Positions 22,200 through 28,170 of a stretch of DNA of 28,170 nt are shown here, one piece after another. Both the position numbers and the translations under genes were made by a program. Position 1 is the stretch's first letter. Every line of letters starts with the position of its first letter. The DNA comes from Myxococcales bacterium (lineage in GTDB: Bacteria; Myxococcota; Myxococcia; Myxococcales; Myxococcaceae), in assembly GCA_003153055.1 (NCBI GenBank), contig PMBV01000081.1, positions 21,624 to 49,793 of the forward strand, read 5' to 3'. The notes under the pieces were generated by a model, which saw only the letters and a list, made by a program, of their open reading frames with translations, searched no databases and had not been told where the DNA came from.

Positions 22200-25100
22200 A
22201 TGGCGAAAGGTGGCATGGCTCGAGTGAAATCACAGACGACAGCGTCCGCCCCTGGGCGGAAGCGGAGCGCCACTGCCTCGGCGCCGGGGCTCGAGGCGGT
22301 CTTCGACGCGCTGCCGTGGCCGGTGGTCGTCTTCGATGACGCCGAGAAAGTCACCTGGGCCAACTCGGCGACGGCAGCCCTCTTCGGCCTGGACCCCCTC
22401 GACCTCGAGCTCGAACAGCTGGTGCGGGTCGGCTGCGAGCGGCATGGCATGCGCCACGTCGGTGGGCAGGCCGTCGGCGCCGATGGGCTCCTGGTGCGCC
22501 GCGCGCTGGCCGGAGAAGCGCCGCCTCCCGCGACGCTCGTGCTTCGGAACGCCGCGGGGAGCTGGGTGATGATGGAGGCCTCGGCGGTCCCCTTGAGGTC
22601 GGGCGATGCCATCGTCGGCGCCGCGGTGACCTGGAAGGACGTCGGCGAATCGACCCGGCACGTCGAGGAGGCGCTCAAGTCGACGACCTTGCGCCTCGAG
22701 TCGCTCCTCGAGAACTCGCCCCTGGCCGTCATCGAGTGGGCCTCCGCCGACTACCAAATCATCCGCTGGTCCGATGAGGCGACCCGCGTCTTCGGGTGGA
22801 CCGCCGCCGAGACCGTCGGCAAACGCATCGACGAGCTCGACTGGGTGCACCCCGACGACGCGCACCTGGTACAGGACGTGATGGCCGACATGTTGAGCGG
22901 CAAGCGCCCGCGGACCGTCAACGCCAACCGCAACCTTCGCAAGGACGGCACCGTCATTCACTGCGAGTGGTACAACTCGACGCTTCGCGGGCCCTCCGGC
23001 AGCTTCTCGGTTCTGTCCCTCGTGCTGGACGTCACCGACCGCCGGCGGGCCGAGGCCGCGGCCCGAGTGGCCCACGAGAACTTCGTCGACGCGGTGGAGA
23101 GCCTCGAGGACGGCTTCGTGGCGCTGGATCGCGAGTTCCGCTTCACCTACGCCAACCGTCGGGCGGCGGCCAACGTGGGCCGCGAGCCCAAGGAGCTCAT
23201 CGGCCACAACCTCTGGGAACTCTTCCCCTCGCTGGCGGGGACCAGGCATGAGGCGGCCTACCGCCGCGTGATGGCCCAGCGCGTACCGGAGATCATCGAG
23301 GTGCGCGGCGCCGTCGCGCTCGGCTCGTTCCGCCTCGGCATCTACCCGGCGGCCAACGGTCTTTCAGTGGTCTTCACGGACATCACCGAGCGTCAGAAGG
23401 CCGAGGAGGCGCTGCGGGCGAGCGAGGCGACGGTCCGGGGCATTCTCAACGCCGCCACCGAGTCGATTTGGCTCTTTACCGTCGAGGGCGTCGCGCTGGT
23501 CGGCAACCGGACCGCCCTGTCACGGGTGGGCGGGCCTCCCGGGGCGCTCCTCGGGCACAACATCGCCGAGTTCCTCCCCGAGGAGGTGGCGCGCTCCCGC
23601 CAGGCTCGCCTGAACGAAGTCGCTGAGTCGGGCCAGCCCCTGGAATTCGAAGACACCCGCGCCGGCATGCGCTTCGAGCACACGTGCTACCCCGTCTTGG
23701 GAGAGGACGGGCGGGTCGCTCGAGTCGCCATCTTCAGTCGAGACGTCACCACGCGGCGGAGCGCGGACGCGGCGCTCCGGCGCTACGAGTTGCTCGCGAG
23801 CCACAGCCGAGACATCGTGCTCTTCATGCGCCTGGACGACGGGCGAATTCTCGAGGCCAACGCCGCCGCCCAGAGCGCCTACGGCTATTCACGAGAGGAG
23901 CTGCTCACGCTCTCGGTGCGTCACCTGCGGGCGCCCGACACCAGGAGCTCGCTGGCCGAGCAGCTCGCCCGCGCCGGCACCGGCGACCTGTTGTTCGAGA
24001 CGGTGCACCAACGACGAGACGGCAGCACCTTTCCAGTCGAGGTCAGCGCCCGGGGGGCCACCATCGATGGCGCCCGCACCATCATCAGCGTGGTGCGTGA
24101 CGTCACCGAGCGGAAGCGGGCCGAGGAGGCGCTGCGGGAAGCCAACCGCCAGCTCGCCGAGGCCGACCACCGCAAGGACGAGTTTCTGGCCATGCTGTCT
24201 CATGAGCTGCGCAACCCCTTGGCGCCGATCCGCAACAGCGCCTATGTCCTCGAGCGAGCGGCGCCAGGCGGTGAGCAAGCGAGGCGGGCGCTGGCGGTGA
24301 TCGACCGACAGGCGGCCCAGCTCTCTCACCTGGTGGATGACCTCCTCGACGTCACCCGCATCACTCGACAGAAGATTCAGCTCAGGCTCGAGCCGCTCGA
24401 CCTCGCGCTCGTGGCGCGCAAGACGCTGGAGGACCAACGCTCGCTCTTCGAGCAGGCTGGAGTCGCGCTCGAGCTCGAGCTGCCCGACGGACCGGTGATG
24501 GTGACCGCCGACTCCAGCCGCCTGGCCCAGGTCTTGGGCAACCTCCTGCAGAACGCCGTCAAATTCACGCCTCCGGGAGGGGTGACGCGGGTCACCCTGG
24601 AGCTCGACGCCATCGCTCGTCGCGCCGTCCTCCGCGTCACCGACACCGGTGAGGGCATGAGCCCCGAGCTGCTCGCTCGCCTGTTTCAGCCTTTCAGCCA
24701 GGCCGACTCCAGCTTGGATCGCAGCCGGGGCGGCCTCGGGTTGGGGCTCGCCCTGGTGAAGGGGCTGGTCGAGCTCCATGGTGGCGACGTCACGGCCCAC
24801 AGCGCAGGCCCGGGTCGAGGGGCCGAGCTCCGCGTTCGCCTCCCGCTCTCGACGACCGAGGCCACCGTGGCCACTCCGGGAGCAGTGTCGGCGGTGACGC
24901 GTCGGAGGGTGCTCGTCATCGAAGACAACGTCGACGCGGCCCAGAGCTTGAGAGACGTGCTCGAATTGGCCGAGCACGAGGTCGCGGTGGTGCACAGCGG
25001 GCCCGACGGCCTCGAGAAAGCGCGCGAGTTCCGGCCAGACGTGGTGCTGTGTGACATCGGGCTGCCAGGCATGGACGGGTACCAGGTGGCCCGCGCCTTC

Positions 25101-25289
25101 CGGGCCGACGAAGCGCTCAAGGCCAGCCGGTTGGTGGCGCTCAGTGGCTACGCGCTCCCCGAAGACGTGCAGCACGCCTTGCAGGCCGGGTTCGAAGCGC
25201 ACCTGGCCAAGCCGCCGAGCCTGGAGCGCCTCGTCGAGCTCCTCGGCCAGGGCTCCTCCGCCCGAGCTCGCAGCCGAGGCCTGTCATGA
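22200..25289 (+). CDS. Soluble multi-PAS hybrid histidine kinase
   Basis: The product has 1029 residues from ATG 22200; GTG 22194 and ATG 22215 are alternative starts. There is no membrane segment. Five PAS-like segments lie at about 31-148, 163-283, 293-393, 403-518 and 523-638, several ending in the typical DVTER or DITER linker. HisKA follows with the phospho-acceptor His668 in LSHELRNPLAPIRN. The HATPase domain has N785 (NLLQNAVKF), DTGEG near 815 and GLGLGLALVKGLVELHGG. A C-terminal receiver domain holds Asp909, phospho-acceptor Asp952 in LCDIGLPGMDG, and Lys1004. All catalytic residues are present, so it is a complete hybrid kinase. Output is likely by phosphotransfer to a separate protein. 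Its stop overlaps the next gene's start (ATGA at 25286-25289), so the two are translationally coupled. The signal is unknown. Confidence 0.96.
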   Translation: MAKGGMARVKSQTTASAPGRKRSATASAPGLEAVFDALPWPVVVFDDAEKVTWANSATAALFGLDPLDLELEQLVRVGCERHGMRHVGGQAVGADGLLVRRALAGEAPPPATLVLRNAAGSWVMMEASAVPLRSGDAIVGAAVTWKDVGESTRHVEEALKSTTLRLESLLENSPLAVIEWASADYQIIRWSDEATRVFGWTAAETVGKRIDELDWVHPDDAHLVQDVMADMLSGKRPRTVNANRNLRKDGTVIHCEWYNSTLRGPSGSFSVLSLVLDVTDRRRAEAAARVAHENFVDAVESLEDGFVALDREFRFTYANRRAAANVGREPKELIGHNLWELFPSLAGTRHEAAYRRVMAQRVPEIIEVRGAVALGSFRLGIYPAANGLSVVFTDITERQKAEEALRASEATVRGILNAATESIWLFTVEGVALVGNRTALSRVGGPPGALLGHNIAEFLPEEVARSRQARLNEVAESGQPLEFEDTRAGMRFEHTCYPVLGEDGRVARVAIFSRDVTTRRSADAALRRYELLASHSRDIVLFMRLDDGRILEANAAAQSAYGYSREELLTLSVRHLRAPDTRSSLAEQLARAGTGDLLFETVHQRRDGSTFPVEVSARGATIDGARTIISVVRDVTERKRAEEALREANRQLAEADHRKDEFLAMLSHELRNPLAPIRNSAYVLERAAPGGEQARRALAVIDRQAAQLSHLVDDLLDVTRITRQKIQLRLEPLDLALVARKTLEDQRSLFEQAGVALELELPDGPVMVTADSSRLAQVLGNLLQNAVKFTPPGGVTRVTLELDAIARRAVLRVTDTGEGMSPELLARLFQPFSQADSSLDRSRGGLGLGLALVKGLVELHGGDVTAHSAGPGRGAELRVRLPLSTTEATVATPGAVSAVTRRRVLVIEDNVDAAQSLRDVLELAEHEVAVVHSGPDGLEKAREFRPDVVLCDIGLPGMDGYQVARAFRADEALKASRLVALSGYALPEDVQHALQAGFEAHLAKPPSLERLVELLGQGSSARARSRGLS

Positions 25290-28170
25290 CTCACGCAGAC
25301 ACCCGCGGGCTGGAGAACCTCGAGTCGCGGCTCCGTCTCGCTCGGGTGGCTGATGCCTGCGGGCTCATCGTCGCGGGCCTCGGCCTCTCGGTGGTGGTGG
25401 GCTGGTTGTTCGACCTGGAGCCGCTCAAGCGGGTGCTGCCCAGCTTCGCGTCGATGAAGCTCAACACCGCGCTGGCCCTGGTGGCCGGAGGCGTCGCGCT
25501 GAGGTGGCGCGCGCGCGCTCGGTTGCGGCTCGTTCTGGCGGGGGTGATGGCTGTCTTGGGCGCGGCGTCGCTCATGGAGGATCTGGTCGGCGTCGACCTG
25601 CACATCGACCAGGTGTTGCTCCGCGACGTCATGGCCCCATCCGAGACGGGCTTCTCTCCTGGGCGCATGGCCCCCACGACGGCGCTCTGTCTTCTGCTCC
25701 TGGGTCTCGCGCTGATGGGCACGGTGGGGCCCAGGCAACGGCCGCGCCGAGGAGCCTTCGCCGTCGAGCTCGTGGCGCTGTTGGTCACCGTCATCGCGGC
25801 CATCTCCTTCATCGCGTACCCCACCGGCGCGGTGCACCTTCGCCAGCTTCCGGGCTTCGTCTCCATCGCGATGCACACCGCGGCCGCCCTCGTGCTGCTG
25901 GGCCTCGGGCTCCTCTGCGCCGCCGACGGTCTCGTGGCCCAGAGCGTCCGTCTCCAGGGCACCGGGCGGGTGCTCTGGCTCGGCTTTGGTGTGTTGATTT
26001 GTCTGTTGGCGACGGTGGGCATCGTCTTCTCGGTGAACCTGGAAGAGCTGGCCGAGGACATCGACGCCCAGGCGAACGTCGCCCGGCCCAGGCGGGAGGT
26101 CGCGATCGAGCTCGAGAAACACGTGCTGGCCTACGGGCTGGCGGTTCAGCTGGCGCTCTCCGGCGATGCCCAGCGCCGCGGCGCCGCGGTGGCCGATGTC
26201 ACCGACGTCGAGGGGCACCTCTCCGAGTACGGTGCCCTCATCAGGACCGACGAGGAGCGCCGCCTCGAGGCCCAGTTTCGCGCCCAGTGGCGCGAGGTCG
26301 AGACGATGGGCTCGGCGCTCCTCGGGGCCGCGGTGCCACCGAGCCAAGGGGATCTCGCCCGCTTCGCCGACGCTCGGCTGAGGCTGCAGGATCTGTTGGA
26401 AGACGAGCTGCAACCCGATGCGACCCATGCCTTCGAGGCCCGCCAGGCCGTCACCCTCGCTGCACTGCGCAGCGTCGGCAACTGGCCTTGGGCGCTCCTC
26501 GTCGCCAGCCTGCTGCTCGCCTTGGTCACCAGCGGGGCGGTCGCGCGCACCGTCATTGGCCAAGAGCGCACGCTGCGCGATCAAAGCGAGTGGCTTCGTG
26601 TAACCCTGTCGAGCATCGGCGACGGAGTCATCGCCTGCGACACCGAGCGTCGCGTCACCTTCCTCAACCCGGTGGCCGCCGCGCACACCGGCTGGACTCA
26701 GGAGGAAGCGCTCGGTCGGCCGATGTCCGGCGTGCTGCGACTCGTCGATGAGGAGACGGGCGGCCCGGCGAACGACATCGTGGCCCAGGTGCTGCGGGAG
26801 CGCCGCGTGGTGGGCCTGGCCAACCACACGGCCCTCATCTCGCGCGACGGCCGGCAGGTGCCCATCGAGGACAGCGCGGCACCGATGACGGACAACCTGG
26901 GCGCGCTGACCGGGGCAGTGCTGGTGTTTCACGATGTCGGGCAGCGGCGCCAGGCCCTCTCGCAGCTCACCGAGAGCGAGGCGCGGCTCAACCGGGCCGA
27001 GGAGATCGCCCACCTGGGGAGCTGGGAGCTCGACCTCGTCGCCGACCGACTGACCTGGTCCGACGAGGTGTTCCGCATCGGAGGCGTGGCGCGAGAGGGG
27101 TTCGGCGCGAACTTCGCGGCCTTCCTCGCCATCGTGCACCCGGAGGATCGCCGGCTGGTCGAGATGGCCTTCGCCAGGTCGCTCGAGAAGGACGATGACG
27201 TCTACGAGCTCGTGCACCGCATCGTGCGGCAGTCGACGAAGGAGGTGCGCACGGTGCACGAGAAGGGGCAGCACTTCCGCGACGGCACGGGCCGGGTGGT
27301 GCGCTCGTCGGGCATGGTGCACGACATCACCGAGCGCACGCGAGCCGAGGAGGCGCTGTGGGCCGCCAACGAGCAGCTGGTGGAGGCGGACCGCCGGAAG
27401 AACGAGTTCCTCGCGGTGCTGTCACACGAGCTGCGCAACCCGTTGGCGCCCATTCGAAACAGCCTCTATGTGCTGGAGCACGCGGCGCCGGGTGGGGAGC
27501 AGGCGCGGCGGGCACAGCAGGTCATCGGTCGCCAGTCGGGCCACCTGTCGCGGTTGGTGGATGATCTCCTCGACGTGACCCGCATCTCGCAGAACAAGAT
27601 TCGTCTCGAGCGTCAGAACCTCGACTTGGGCGAGCTGGTGCGGCGCACCATGGAGGACCTCTGCTCGGTGTTCGAGAAGAATGGCGTGGCCCTCGAGGCG
27701 CGGCTGCCCGCCGAGTGCGTCGAGGTGAACGGCGACGCGACCAGGCTCGCGCAGGTCGTCGGTAATCTCCTGCAGAACGCGGCCAAGTTCACCAAGCGGG
27801 GTGGGCGGGCCACCGTGAGCATCTCGGTGGACGCCTCGAGTCGCCGGGCCGAGCTCAGGGTGTCGGACTCCGGGGTCGGCATCGAGCCCGAGCTGTTGGG
27901 GCGGCTGTTCGAACCCTTCATGCAGGCCGACACCACGCTCGATCGCAGCAAGGGCGGTCTGGGCCTGGGCCTCGCGCTGGTCAAGGGCCTCGTCGAGCTA
28001 CACGGCGGCGACGTTCAGGTGCGGAGCGAGGGGCCGGGGAAGGGCTCGGAGTTTCTGGTGCGGCTGCCGCTGGTGCAGTGGGCCGTGCATGTCCCCGGCG
28101 AACGACCTGGTGCTGCCGCTCCGGGCCGGCGGGTGTTGATCATCGAGGACAACGTCGACGCGGCCGACAG
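25286..28170 (+). CDS. Membrane-bound hybrid histidine kinase, truncated by window end
   Basis: The frame is open from ATG 25286 to the right edge (961 residues visible). Residues about 22-250 form a membrane domain with about seven hydrophobic segments, including three similar pieces: SMKLNTALALVAGGVAL, RMAPTTALCLLLLGLAL and SIAMHTAAALVLLGLGL. Residues about 250-400 are a CHASE3-like helical extracytoplasmic part, and a membrane segment follows at 400-420. PAS domains lie at about 432-555 and 567-688. HisKA has His714 in LSHELRNPLAPIRN. HATPase has Asn831, DSGVG near 861 and GLGLGLALVKGLVELHGG. A receiver domain begins at about 948 (RRVLIIEDNVDAAD, Glu954-Asp955) and is cut by the edge. The catalytic core is clearly paralogous to the preceding kinase. 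The ATGA overlap means the two are coexpressed. Confidence 0.95.
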   Translation, partial: MTHADTRGLENLESRLRLARVADACGLIVAGLGLSVVVGWLFDLEPLKRVLPSFASMKLNTALALVAGGVALRWRARARLRLVLAGVMAVLGAASLMEDLVGVDLHIDQVLLRDVMAPSETGFSPGRMAPTTALCLLLLGLALMGTVGPRQRPRRGAFAVELVALLVTVIAAISFIAYPTGAVHLRQLPGFVSIAMHTAAALVLLGLGLLCAADGLVAQSVRLQGTGRVLWLGFGVLICLLATVGIVFSVNLEELAEDIDAQANVARPRREVAIELEKHVLAYGLAVQLALSGDAQRRGAAVADVTDVEGHLSEYGALIRTDEERRLEAQFRAQWREVETMGSALLGAAVPPSQGDLARFADARLRLQDLLEDELQPDATHAFEARQAVTLAALRSVGNWPWALLVASLLLALVTSGAVARTVIGQERTLRDQSEWLRVTLSSIGDGVIACDTERRVTFLNPVAAAHTGWTQEEALGRPMSGVLRLVDEETGGPANDIVAQVLRERRVVGLANHTALISRDGRQVPIEDSAAPMTDNLGALTGAVLVFHDVGQRRQALSQLTESEARLNRAEEIAHLGSWELDLVADRLTWSDEVFRIGGVAREGFGANFAAFLAIVHPEDRRLVEMAFARSLEKDDDVYELVHRIVRQSTKEVRTVHEKGQHFRDGTGRVVRSSGMVHDITERTRAEEALWAANEQLVEADRRKNEFLAVLSHELRNPLAPIRNSLYVLEHAAPGGEQARRAQQVIGRQSGHLSRLVDDLLDVTRISQNKIRLERQNLDLGELVRRTMEDLCSVFEKNGVALEARLPAECVEVNGDATRLAQVVGNLLQNAAKFTKRGGRATVSISVDASSRRAELRVSDSGVGIEPELLGRLFEPFMQADTTLDRSKGGLGLGLALVKGLVELHGGDVQVRSEGPGKGSEFLVRLPLVQWAVHVPGERPGAAAPGRRVLIIEDNVDAAD

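Noticed and set aside
25148..27322. 724-codon minus-strand open frame opposite the hybrid kinases
   Set aside because: Antisense shadow; the sense strand has complete kinase motifs throughout.

Overview
The window reads as chromosomal DNA from a very GC-rich bacterium, most probably a myxobacterium (Myxococcota). Coding frames have strong G/C third positions. The content is typical of that group: lipoproteins with FG-GAP repeats, a TPR-tailed Ser/Thr kinase beside an ECF-type sigma factor, a SWIM/SNF2 helicase, a CarH-like B12 module and large multi-PAS hybrid histidine kinases. The species assignment is inference. I saw no rRNA, tRNA, CRISPR array, transposase or phage gene.

Left part (1-6.4 kb): an edge-truncated open frame and a small unknown protein on the minus strand, then a decayed plus-strand gene fragment. 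A lipoprotein with two NTF2/SnoaL-like domains is divergent from an AraC-type regulator. A minus-strand series follows: FG-GAP lipoprotein, a protein with a LigA-like N-terminus and a TIG/IPT-like C-terminus, and a beta-rich protein of unknown family. The gaps are 60 and 58 bases, so this may be one operon.

Middle part (6.4-20.4 kb): an uninterrupted fusion of a GH13 neopullulanase-type hydrolase with a PfkB sugar kinase; a small membrane protein; a secreted ricin-lectin protein with a possible caspase-like His/Cys dyad; and a 25-codon ORF that overlaps (GTGA) an orphan B12-binding protein carrying the CarH Wx9EH signature. Then come a Ser/Thr kinase and a divergent ECF sigma factor only 40 bases apart, a fused membrane/iron-sulfur oxidoreductase of the EtfD type, a divergent SNF2 helicase, and two small ORFs.

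Right part: 20.74-22.20 kb holds no convincing gene. It has a mosaic of direct and inverted repeats, two copies of a conserved 48-nt hairpin, and a pair of near-identical 17-bp dyads. Two paralogous hybrid histidine kinases follow, joined by an ATGA overlap. The first is soluble with five PAS-like segments. The second is membrane-anchored and runs off the right edge inside its receiver domain.

Overall the window is dominated by sensing and regulation (AraC, B12 module, STPK, ECF sigma, two hybrid kinases) and by exported proteins. The less usual items are the GH13-PfkB fusion, the LigA/TIG protein with its unknown partner, the ricin/caspase-like lipoprotein, the B12 module with its coupled mini-ORF, and the repeat-rich gap.
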